A DNA stretch of 64,000 nt, from contig NC_134144.1 in NCBI RefSeq assembly GCF_033958435.1, forward strand, positions 6,132,010 to 6,196,009, written 5' to 3'. The notes below the pieces were generated by a model. The model made no database searches. It had not been told where the DNA came from and saw only the letters and a list, made by a program, of their open reading frames with translations. Source of the stretch: Carettochelys insculpta (taxonomy: Eukaryota > Chordata > Testudines > Carettochelyidae). This document shows, piece after piece, positions 56,088-64,000 of this stretch (position 1 is the first letter of the stretch; each line of letters starts with the position of its first letter). Position numbers and translations under genes: made by a program.

Positions 56088-56350
56088 AGCTATGTTGATA
56101 CTAGACATAGAAGTCAACCGCCAATATGCAATTTTAGCTGTGCATAGCTAAAACAGATACATCTACAATCCACTTCCATGTCTCTTCACATGACAGAAGG
56201 CTGACCTTCCTTTGACCTTCCTTATTTCTTATCTCTTATGAGGCATACAGGGATCGACATTGACCCCCAGAACATCATTTCACACAGGCACGAAACTAAA
56301 CCCTGAAGATTGACCCTGAGTGGGTCAATCTTCCACTGTCTTGTGGCTCC
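56088..56350. mobile_element. Degraded MITE, TCGAC subfamily
   Basis: AGCTATGTTGATACTAGAC is a damaged family terminus. GATCGACATTGACCCCCAG and TGAAGATTGACCCTGAGTG are internal words like those of the 0.77-kb element. No clean right terminus. Approximate limits. Confidence 0.45.
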
Positions 56351-57701
56351 AGCCCTAGAAAGACTCCAGTCTTTATCACCAATGAATAAAATAGACAATA
56401 GACTTACTAGATGTTTCTGAATAGCATTCCTGAAGAGTAACTACAAAAACGCCCCTAGAGTCATCATAACATATACTGTATCAGCAGGTCAAATTTAATT
56501 ACTAAGAATAATTTGAAATAAATCTAGTATTAAATCTACTCTTTCAGAGTTTAAATTTTACTGTTCCCATCAATACCGCACTGTAGTTCTAATTTGGAAT
56601 TCCACACTTGTAAAAGTGCAACAAATGTTTCCAGTTGCCACCTAAGGAATGTATTAATCTCCCCAGGTACAAAACCCAGGAAATTATGAAAATGCCAGAT
56701 TCAGTCCAGCCTTTTGACATCTTTGAAATTTAAATTTCTAAAACAGGGTTTTCTTCTATTCACTTTGAACTGTTGACTGGTAACTACTTCCTTTCATGTG
56801 CGCTACAATCTTCTTTTGTACATTTTGCATGAAAGTAACAATCACAAAACAAAAACAACATAGCAGAGGCGTTCACTGAAAGAAAACAACTATTAAAAGT
56901 GAAGCATTTGTTGATAAAAATTTCTTCTTCCTTTCAAAGCCTTAAAACTTATATTAGAATCACTGTTTATAAATAATACAGAAACATTCCCTTGTGCTTA
57001 TCAAATCTTTAGCTCTCACTAAACATAACTGTTAATTGCCTGTCTGGGATTAGAGGCATCGGAATGATCTTAAAAGACCCTGATGATGCTTCTATTTTTA
57101 AACATCACTGGCGCATAAAGGAACACATAGATTCAGAAAGCATTTTGCCATTACCTTACAGCTGAGAGGCTAAAATAAGTAACCTTGAACCAATCCTCAT
57201 AGAACACTTGAAACAAGGAGTTCAAATAATTTCTTAGGTCTAATTTAAACCACACAAAAAGCCAGAAAAGGGTGAAGTTCTGATTTAATTCCTCCTTGAT
57301 GATGAATGATGCGTATCAAGATAAAACAGGGCAGGTTAAGCACAGAGATTTCAGCTCACTTTTCATTTCTTTGCATCTGTGGAATTAAGTTAGATCATTA
57401 ACTGCTTAACACAGCAGTTGGGTTTTCCTAATACGTATTTAATTGCCGGTTTAACAACATTCAGTGAGCCATTTTTGATTTATGCAAGTGTGCAAACAAT
57501 ACTGTGCTGCATTTTTTAAGGTGCCGCTCAATCATTTGGAAGGGTGGCTAACCTGAACTCTTTTTGGACTCTGAATAGCATACCAAAGGTGATAGATTCC
57601 ACAAAGAACACATCCTTTGCAATATGGGATAGTCTGGTTGAGCAATATGTTATAATCAATTAAATATAATATGCTATGTAAAAGCAGTATGTCATTTTCT
57701 T
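56351..57701. other. Intronic DNA, possibly conserved in part
   Basis: No gene or repeat recognised. The 57.28-57.50 kb part is rich in homeodomain-like TTAATT/TAATTG words and lacks repeat signatures, which is how conserved noncoding elements often look. No comparative data are available to support that. Confidence 0.3.
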
Positions 57702-57864
57702 TAGCAGCAACAAAGGGTCCTGTGGCACCTTATAGACTAACAGAGAAGTTTAGAGCATGAGCTTTCGTGAGTTAACTCACTTCTTCAGAGTTAACTCACG
57801 AAAGCTCATGCTCTAAACTTCTCTGTTAGTCTATAAGGTGCCACAGGACCCTTCATTGCTGCTA
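57702..57864. repeat. Near-perfect foldback: 77-bp arms, 9-bp loop
   Basis: The left arm 57702-57778 and right arm 57788-57864 are reverse complements at 75 of 77 positions; the two mismatches are adjacent, at 57711-57712 against 57854-57855. The loop is ACTTCTTCA. Each arm carries GGGTCCTGTGGCACC, TTATAGACTAACAGAGAAG and AGCATGAGCTTTCGTGAG, blocks of the common turtle repeat seen at 12.9 and 43.6 kb. It is thus two opposed copies of that repeat joined at the 'cttcttcaga' end. A transcript across it would form a 77-bp duplex. Confidence 0.97.
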
Positions 57865-57897
57865 CAGATCCAGACTAACACGGCTACCCCTCTGATC
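57865..57897 (-). repeat. Outer end of the right-hand repeat copy
   Basis: CAGATCCAGACTAACACGGC followed by TACCCCTCTGA continues the right-hand repeat copy beyond the foldback to its usual end. The left-hand copy lacks this part. Confidence 0.7.
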
Positions 57898-58267
57898 ATT
57901 TTCTTTACTGATTTAATCCTTATAATCTTTTAGATATACCCATTGGCGTGTACATACACATATTTACATGGACAGAGATTCAAATATTCAGGACTTCTTG
58001 GCGCTCCTGGGAATTCTAGAGCCTTGAAGGAACACACAGACAGGAACTGGAGAGTGCATTCAGGAAAGCATTTACGTAGCAAAGATTCATCCATGCTCTC
58101 CCTAGTCTTTGGGACTTGAAAACAATGCTCTGATCCCTGAGTGCACATTAAATTAAATGCACTTGGGCCAATGAATACATCCTTTATTCAAACAACCGTA
58201 TGTCTAACACATTCAAATATGAATGCCTAACTTTTCTACTCTATACACAAAAAGTATTAATTAAAAT
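57898..58267. other. Intronic DNA, no feature seen
   Basis: No gene or named repeat recognised. Confidence 0.35.
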
Positions 58268-58438
58268 TAATAATGTCTTTCCCTTATATAACACCTTTCA
58301 GTAGGGGATAGATGACACCCTGAGAGGTAAGAAAACAGTATATTCTCCATTGTAGAGATTGAAAAACCAAGGTACAAAGTGATTAAATAAATTGTCTGAG
58401 GGTCACACGGGAAGTCAGTGGCAGTGTCTGGAATACAA
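58268..58438 (+). mobile_element. MIR-type (CORE) SINE
   Basis: CCCTTATATAACACCTTTCA, AAATTGTCTGAGGGTCACAC and GGGAAGTCAGTGGCAGTGTC, then TGGAATAC, follow the CORE/MIR pattern ('ttgcccaaggtcacacagcaagtcagtggcagagctgggaat'). Confidence 0.65.
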
Positions 58439-58441
58439 CTA

Positions 58442-58505
58442 CAGGCTGAACCTCTCTAATCTGGAACTCCCTTGTCTGGCAAACTGCCAAGGCTGGGAAT
58501 ATGAA
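58442..58505 (+). mobile_element. Tigger/pogo-like MITE, left-end fragment
   Basis: CAGGCTGAACCTCTCTAATC and CTTGTCTGGCAAACTGCCAA after TA at 58440-58441. Only the left end is present. Confidence 0.6.
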
Positions 58506-58574
58506 CACAACACAATTAAAATTCCCATAATATTAATTGTCAAATTCCACAGAAATATTATGGTGCATCAAGTG

Positions 58575-58608
58575 GCATTGGAGGAATAGTTCAGTGGCTT
58601 TAATCACC
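58575..58608 (+). mobile_element. Possible Cry SINE head fragment
   Basis: GGCATTGGAGGAATAGTTCA followed by GTGGCTTTAA resembles the head of the tRNA-SINE at 3.2 kb (GGGGGAGGAATAGCTCAGTG). Too short to be certain. Confidence 0.3.
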
Positions 58609-58812
58609 CTCGTTACAAAAGAATGGACCCCTTGTATATGGTGGACAGCAAATGGATGTTGCTGCATCCTCAGCTCTTCTAGTTTCAGCACTCCAGGCAC
58701 ATGTTTGAATCACCATCAACAGTAACACTGGCCACAGATCATTATAAATCTGGAAGGAATGAAAAATTAAGATAATCTTGTTTGGGGATCATATACTTCT
58801 GACTTTACTCAC

Positions 58813-58912
58813 ATTCCTCACGTTCCTGCATGGGAGCTTCACCTCAACATAGCGTTCACGTAGCTTTGGCATTAAATCGTCTTTCAAGATACAAACATTC
58901 AAAGGGATTTTT
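58813..58912 (-). other. Exon-like open segment, unproven
   Basis: On the minus strand a pyrimidine-rich tract ending CACTTAAG precedes 100 bp that stay open in one frame (KIPLNVCILKDDLMPKLRER, then YVEVKLPCRN) up to a consensus GTGAGT donor; an alternative GTGAGG lies 9 bp earlier. It is not WD40-like and I recognise no family. If it is an exon it belongs to another transcript or an unusual SPAG16 isoform. An open stretch of this length can arise by chance, so this is only a candidate. Confidence 0.15.
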
Positions 58913-59760
58913 CTTAAGTGGAAAGAAAAATTTGCTTCCAGGCCAAGACCTTGACTGCTAAGTCAGTTCAAAGTGAACTCTGAAGGCCTAAAACCCTGAA
59001 AACAGGGGTTTAGAATAGAAATGCTGACAGACCACATTTTGCTTCTGTAATATAATATGACCATATGATAAATGTTTCATGAGTTAAGCAAGTTGGGAAA
59101 AAAAACAAAACAAAACCCTGTTTGGCTTTGGTCTTGAGATGAAAGTGAATTATCTTTTTGCCTTCTCTCCACACTTAGGTTTCTAATACTGCAAAGCAGT
59201 ATTTGAAGAGACAAGACCGTGTGCAGGATACTCTCTTCTATGGATTCCTGCAGGATTTATCAGCTTCCATCTCAACAGAAAAAAAAAAAAAGAAGGTTTA
59301 ATCAAATCACAGGCATGGACGAAATATGGTTTTGTGACTTATATGCTAAACATTTACAGAGTTTCTGTGCACTGTTTAAACAACTGTCTTCCCCAGAGAA
59401 GGCTTTAAAAATAGATGCAACGGAGAAACAGGCTGCAGACAATTTTATCCTAAGATCTCCTCCGCTATAGGAAGGCAACCTGTTTTTTAAAAAGGGAGTC
59501 AAAAACTGCATAACCTTCCCTTAGGCAGTGTAGGACAAGTCAACTGAACTCAATCCTTGTTGAATAGAATGTTTCCCTTTGTTCATCCTGTATCTGTAGT
59601 TCAGTCAACTTTGCTACAATGATTGAACTCAACTGATCCAGTTGACACCAGAGGATAACTGTTTGCAAGAGTCTCAAGGTGGGAGAGTGGGAGTCATTTT
59701 TTCAACTTATGTCTCATTTTTAGACACATCTTTTCAATCGATCCAACAGGGGCCAGCTGT
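58913..59760. other. Intronic DNA, no feature seen
   Basis: No gene or named repeat. An 83-codon frame at 59219-59470 crosses an A-run and has no similarity. Confidence 0.35.
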
Positions 59761-59785
59761 AAAAAAAAAAAAAAAAAAAAAAAAA
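59761..59785 (+). repeat. Poly(A) run, 25 bp
   Basis: Twenty-five consecutive A residues followed by GAAAG-type purines, immediately left of a Tigger-like MITE. No retroposed gene body was found to its left, so I do not call a processed pseudogene. Confidence 0.95.
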
Positions 59786-59798
59786 GAAAGAAAAAGCA

Positions 59799-60163
59799 CA
59801 GGGTGGACCTCCCCAGTCCAGCGTGCTCAGGACCTGAGCAGTCCCAAATCAGGGAGTTTGCTGGATCAGAGGAGGTCAAGGCTCCCCTGATGGAGGATGA
59901 GCTGTCCACCTGCTCTCACTTATCATGGGTGGGGCCAAGCTTTCTGTAGTCCCATAAAGTTTGTTTACAGCCACCAGTCCTGGCTGTCAGTGTTCTATGC
60001 TGTCATTTAGCTGTAATTTACCCCTAAATGTCTTCTAAGAGCCCAGTAAGCAGTGCAAGTGTTGGTTATGTGCTAGAAAATATTGACCTCCTGTCATCTG
60101 GCAAATTCTCTCATCTGACACTGGTCAGGTCCTGAGGGTGTTGGATGAGAGAGGCTCACCCTG
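59799..60163 (+). mobile_element. Tigger/pogo-like MITE, copy 3
   Basis: Starts CAGGGTGGACCTCCCCAGTC and ends GATGAGAGAGGCTCACCCTG, with TA at 60164-60165 on the right and a mutated CA on the left. Internal words GTCCCATAAAGTTTGTTTAC, CAGTGTTCTATGCTGTC and AATGTCTTCTAAGAGCCCAG match the other copies. 365 bp. Confidence 0.75.
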
Positions 60164-60326
60164 TAATCAGTGTTTTTGGTTTAGATACTGAATTACGGAA
60201 TGGGTCCAGTCTTGACCTACTCAAGATAATGGCAAAATTCCTGTCAGTTTCAATCACAGTGCCTCATGTTGCAATCTTTGCTTCCCATTATTTTAATGTT
60301 GTGTTATATATTGCATTATGTTGCAC

Positions 60327-60465
60327 AAATCATTTAGGCTCAAATCCAGCAAGGTACTTAAACACACACTTTTAACTTTAAGCACAGGAGATCAATTGGA
60401 CTAATCATATGCTTAAAGATAAGAGCACATGCTCGAGTACCATGCTAAATTGCAGCCTTAAGGAT
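60327..60465. repeat. 'gcttaa' palindromic repeat, longer copy
   Basis: CTCAAATCCAGCAAGGTACT, TAAACACACACTTTTAACTT and TAAGCACAGGAGATC, then GACTAATCATATGCTTAAAG and AGCACATGCTCGAGTAC, show the mirror arrangement of the common 'ggcctgatccagcaaagcacttaagcacatgctta' amniote repeat. Confidence 0.55.
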
Positions 60466-60589
60466 TTTCAAAATGGCTCACTGCTAGCCTAACTCTGCTC
60501 TCATTAGATAGTCCACAGTTCACATGGATGGAAAGAGATTAGGCCACTTTGGAGTGATTTTGAGTGCTCCTTCGACATTATGACCCATA
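60466..60589. repeat. Spacer with 'cacatggatggaaa' fragment
   Basis: CAGTTCACATGGATGGAAAG followed by AGATTAG is a fragment of the repeat seen at 5.3 and 49.2 kb. Otherwise nothing recognised. Confidence 0.35.
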
Positions 60590-60820
60590 AGCTGTGTCTA
60601 GACTAGCCCCCCATCTTCACAGGGGGCATGGTAATTAGGGTGTTGGGAGATTACTAATGAAGCACTGTGGTGCATACGCAGCATTTCATTAAGCTAAATT
60701 CCCCCACAGCAACTTCAAAGTGTGTAACTTCGAAGTGCTGGCTTGCCTGTAGCCGCGGGTCAGCCACGGGCACTTCGAAGTGCCCACACTACTCCAAAGC
60801 CACTTTACTCCTCCGCCACC
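60590..60820 (+). mobile_element. Palindromic MITE, left half only
   Basis: AGCTGTGTCTAGACTAGCCC is the family terminus, followed by GGGGGCATGGTAATTAGGG, TACTAATGAAGCACTG and GGGCACTTCGAAGTGCCC words. The mirrored right half is missing; the sequence then passes to unrelated DNA near 60.82 kb. Confidence 0.6.
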
Positions 60821-60927
60821 TATTTTCTACATAAATGGTCCCAAGATGCTAGTATGATGGTCTAAACCTTTAGCAAACAAAAAGTGAACTGAGTGTTTAC
60901 TCAGTGAAGCATTTTCACAGTTCAATG

Positions 60928-61230
60928 CAGGCTGAACTTCTTTAATCTGGCAGTCTATCGTCTGGCAAACTCTGTAATACAGCATGATTATAGTGGGTTA
61001 TCAAGGACGTGGCCAAGTTTCCCACGGTCCCATAAAGCTTGTTTCCAGCCACCAGTCCTGGCTCTCAGTGTTCTGTGCTGTTATTAACTGTAATTTACCC
61101 CATGAATGTCTTCTAAGAGCCCAGTAAACAGTGGAAGTGTTGGTAATGTGCTAGAAAACATTGTCCAGCAAATTCTCTTGTCAGGCACTGGTCACACCTT
61201 GAGGGTGCCAGGCAAGAGAGGTTCAACCTG
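60928..61230 (+). mobile_element. Tigger/pogo-like MITE, copy 4
   Basis: Starts CAGGCTGAACTTCTTTAATC and ends CAAGAGAGGTTCAACCTG, with TA at 61231-61232 on the right and TG on the left. Internal words GTCCCATAAAGCTTGTTTCC, TCTCAGTGTTCTGTGCTG and GTCTTCTAAGAGCCCAGTAA are shared. It lies only 765 bp from copy 3, same orientation. Confidence 0.75.
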
Positions 61231-61272
61231 TAGTGAAATTGCACCATGACTGCACATTACTTGGACCTTAGA

Positions 61273-61345
61273 GGGCACGTCTACATGAACACTTGTGGGC
61301 TGCAAACTGAGCTGAATACGCATGGATGTGCTACAATTTAAAATT
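61273..61345 (+). mobile_element. MITE terminal fragment
   Basis: GGGCACGTCTACATGAACAC is a family-like terminus. The rest is not clearly recognised. Confidence 0.3.
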
Positions 61346-61649
61346 GCCATATATCACTGTATGTATATGGAAAAATTTCTTCTGAAATCTATTATGGATA
61401 TTTGGCTGGGAGTCTGTAAATCAGATATATTCCACATCTCTTACACTGTGCAAAATATGAGATGTATTATATAAATATTGCAAAATGACAATATGGGCTG
61501 ACCCTGAAGTCCTTAGTCAGGCAAAACTTCCAGTGAGTGTGATCCAGTGAGAGTTCTGCCTCGGTAAGGACTTCTGGACAGTTCCTTACATTATGTAATG
61601 GAAAACAGAAAACATACACAGCAGGCTCACATTACAGCAGAGCTATTCT
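61346..61649. other. Intronic DNA, no feature seen
   Basis: Nothing recognised. Confidence 0.35.
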
Positions 61650-61960
61650 TTTGTGTAGTCTTCAGACAAAAGAATTTCAGCCTTCAGTTTTTACGAGTTA
61701 TTAAAGGCAGCCTGCTCCATAATTGTTAGTGCTATAATCTCATTGACACATACAAGTTAGGAAATAGAGGTCTCATTAACAAAGCCTCTAGTCTTTATTA
61801 GGTCATATAAATAACCAAGGAAGCCTGAAAAAGATCGATTACAGCCTTTAAAACGTTTACAGAATTTGTGTTTAATTAAGACCATTTTAATATGCAAATC
61901 AAGTCTAATTATCCTCATTTATTAATGTTAGTCTGCCTGGGATCTGAACAGCTTCAGCTG
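61650..61960. promoter_or_regulatory. Candidate conserved noncoding block
   Basis: About 300 bp free of repeat signatures and dense in transcription-factor-like words: ATATGCAAAT (octamer-like), TAATTA/TTAATTAAG (homeodomain-like), AAGATCGAT and TTTATTAGGTCATATAAA. This texture is typical of developmental enhancers, but only comparison with other vertebrates could show conservation, and I have none. Low confidence. Confidence 0.2.
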
Positions 61961-62682
61961 TGGATATGTTAACTGTATCCTGTTTTTGCTGTTCTTTCTA
62001 AGAGGAAAAGCAGAGGAAACAAAGACATTGTGCCACCAATATGTACGAAGGCTTTCAAAACTGCATTTCTGTTTACCATTTGAAGACGAAGGTCAAAAAA
62101 AGTGTTCTGCATCACATAAATTCTAATTGAAATGTTTTACATTTCTTCTCCCACCATTTTTGGAGTGTTTTAATTAATGAATTTCCTTGAAATAAGTGAT
62201 CCCTCCAGGAGCTTCTTTTGATCAGCTCTGCCCTTCTTCTGTGCAGTGATTGAGCAGACTGGCTTATAACGCAATGCACCATCAATTACAAGTTGATATC
62301 CGGGCATGATCCACCTCTTCCATTCCCCGCAAAATGGAAGCTTCCTACACTGAAAAGCCAAGCATTATGGCAAAGCCCTAGGAAATTAAACTTGAAGCAA
62401 ACAAGAGCACAAAGAGAGCAGAGGCTAGTGGGGAATAAAAAGCAGCAAAGGGGGAAACAAATGTCTCTATTTTGATACTTTCAGAATAAAAATTAAAGCC
62501 TAAAGTCCCTCCTGAATTTGTGCTGAGAAAAAGGTGGGAAGAGCCAGAGTCTACTGCTTGTAAAAATCATATTCCCTTTCCTCTCTCCTATTCTCCTGCC
62601 TCCAGAGTGAACTCTGAAGTCTTCACAGCCCAGAGAAACATTTGCTGTTATTCAATATGGATTTGTTATTGAGATCTTATGG
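61961..62682. other. Intronic DNA, no feature seen
   Basis: No gene or named repeat recognised between the candidate block and the hAT element. Confidence 0.35.
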
Positions 62683-64000
62683 CAACGTTTCCCAAAGTGT
62701 GGTCCATGGAAAAAAAATACTGGTCCCTGCTCCGTAGCCCTGGGGAAGCAGCAGCCATGGGCTCTCCCTGCCCGGAGCCCCAGGGAAGCGACGGTTGCTG
62801 GTGAATATTCAAATTATCGCGCAATACTATTAATTTGGTAAATTTCCTATTTTCCCACCTGTTGCACATGCGCTTTTGTGCAACCGAGCCTGTCACTGGT
62901 TTTCTTGTGAACATGTACATCTTTTTAGGTCAACTGCTTCAGTTTTCTTCATTTATTTCAATTAAATACTCTTTCGTTTTCATCTTCAATATGGATAAAT
63001 AGCTGAAGAATGTGACTGGAAATACAACTAGCAAACATTTGAATGATGTGCAGCCTAATACAAGGGAGAATAAGAAGATAAAAGCTTCTTGGACTTGCAA
63101 GTATTCCAACAAGTATTTGAAATTTGGTGTGATAAGTGTTGGTAGTGATAATCACTTGCCATTATGTATAACCTGTCATGCAGAACTATATAATGAATTC
63201 ATGAAACCATAAAAACTGAAACACCATTTGGAAAGCAAACATCCAGAATATGAAAGTAAACCCATAGATTTTTCATACATAAGAAAAATGAATTATCTTC
63301 TATTAAAGAGAGCATGAAAAGTGCACTTCCTATGTGCTCTTCAGATAAAAACTTTGTGTTGGCTTCATATGAAGTTTCAAAACTAATAGCCGACACAGGT
63401 TATCCACATACTGTTGGTGAAAAGTTAATACTTCTTGCATTGCATATTATTACATCCTGATGAAACAAAGAAATCAGGTGGGTTCGCTGTCTTTATCCAA
63501 CAATATAGTGAAACGTAGAATTGAAGAGATGGTGAAAAATTTGAGGAAACTCTCGTACATTGAATACAGAGTAGTCAGTTTTTTGCATTAAAGTGGATGA
63601 AAACACTGATATAGTAGATACTGCCAATTTGATGTGTTTTGTTAGATATGATTATGAAAGCTCCATTCAAGAACATCTATCATTTTGTAAACCACTTCCA
63701 ACAAGAACAATGGCTGATGAAATTTTTAAGCTCACAGATGATTTCATTACTCAAAGTGATATTGACTGGAAAAAAATGTGTTGGACTGAGTAGCGATGGG
63801 GCTCGAGCAATGGCAGGGTCTTGCAATGGGCTTGTCCTGCGGATTCGAGCTGTAGCACCAGACTGTGCATGATTGCATTGTAGTATTCACAGAGGCATAG
63901 CTGTGAAAACTATGCCACCACTTTTGAGTCCCGCTCTTCAAGAATGTGTGAAGTTTATAAATTATGCAAAAATCTCATCCTTTGAATTCCAGAAGTTTTA
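62683..64000 (+). mobile_element. hAT DNA transposon, runs off the right edge
   Basis: Starts CAACGTTTCCCAAAGTGTGG, very close to the hAT/Charlie-type terminus ('cagtgtttcccaaagtgtgg'). About 300 bp of 5' non-coding DNA follows, then a transposase gene in the plus direction that continues past the window end. The right terminus and the 8-bp target duplication cannot be checked. Confidence 0.8.
62992..64000 (+). pseudogene. hAT transposase with BED zinc finger, broken
   Basis: Related to the transposase family behind the host genes ZBED5 and FAM200. An N-terminal BED finger has YLKFGV, then LCITC and KLKHHLESKHPEY (the C-x2-C and H-x4-H pairs), at about 63112-63245. The next part has ASYEVSKLIADTGYPHTVGE. 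The start of the RNase H-like catalytic core follows: VDENTDIVDTANLMCFVRY with its first acidic residue, LSFCKPLPTRT, and SSDGARAMAG with the second. The last acidic residue lies beyond the window. Lesions: TAG at 63001-63003, TAA at 63210-63212, frameshift near 63280, TGA near 63459, and a frame change around 63775. It cannot make active transposase. Confidence 0.85.

Noticed and set aside
59219..59785. Processed pseudogene ending in poly(A)
   Set aside because: The 83-codon frame and the 25-bp A-run are about 290 bp apart, no known protein is recognisable, and no flanking target duplication was seen.
1..64000. CRISPR array, bacterial operon or prophage
   Set aside because: No regularly spaced direct repeats, no ribosome-binding-site-led gene series, and the repeat content and spliced exons are vertebrate.

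Overview
This window is animal nuclear DNA, most likely from a reptile and probably a cryptodiran turtle. It is A+T-rich, has no dense coding, and is full of decayed interspersed repeats. The organism call rests on a tRNA-derived SINE with a CR1-like tail that I recognise as the turtle 'Cry' type (3.2 kb), several CR1 LINE fragments of the reptile/bird kind, MIR-type SINEs, and abundant TTCGAA-rich palindromic DNA transposons. No database search was possible, so species and family names come from recognition.

Only one host gene is supported: two minus-strand exons, at 52717-52782 and 26356-26482. Both have proper splice borders and compatible phase. Spliced together they read straight through a WD40 repeat that closely resembles the C-terminal part of SPAG16 (PF20), a protein of the ciliary/sperm axoneme central apparatus. 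The intron between them is 26,234 bp. The rest of the window is therefore best read as intron of a very large SPAG16 gene transcribed right to left. Exons before and after this pair were not found in the window.

Layout. 0-9 kb: plain intron with palindromic MITEs at 0.77, 3.5 and 8.0 kb, the tRNA-SINE, and a 1.2-kb antisense CR1 with ORF2 remnants. 9-26 kb: Tigger-like MITEs, palindromic MITEs at 18.1 and 22.2 kb, a 5'-truncated LINE with 16-bp target duplications at 20.8 kb, and a C-rich repeat at 23.6 kb. 26-31 kb: the SPAG16 exon, a direct-repeat-flanked segment, a 1.3-kb remnant of a second LINE type with reverse transcriptase, and a broken sense CR1. 31-40 kb: MIRs and an element at 34.2 kb that carries a PIF/Harbinger transposase fragment inside the same termini as the MITEs. 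40-55 kb: three related ~1-kb repeats, several small turtle-type repeats, more MITEs, and the upstream SPAG16 exon. 55-64 kb: MIRs, a striking 77-bp-arm foldback at 57.7 kb, two Tigger-like MITEs close together, a possible conserved noncoding block, and a hAT transposon with a BED finger and broken transposase that runs off the right edge.

The mobile elements do not work together with the host gene as far as the sequence shows; they are insertions in its introns. The most informative points are the SPAG16 exon pair, the link between the MITEs and a Harbinger-type transposase, and the near-perfect foldback at 57.7 kb.
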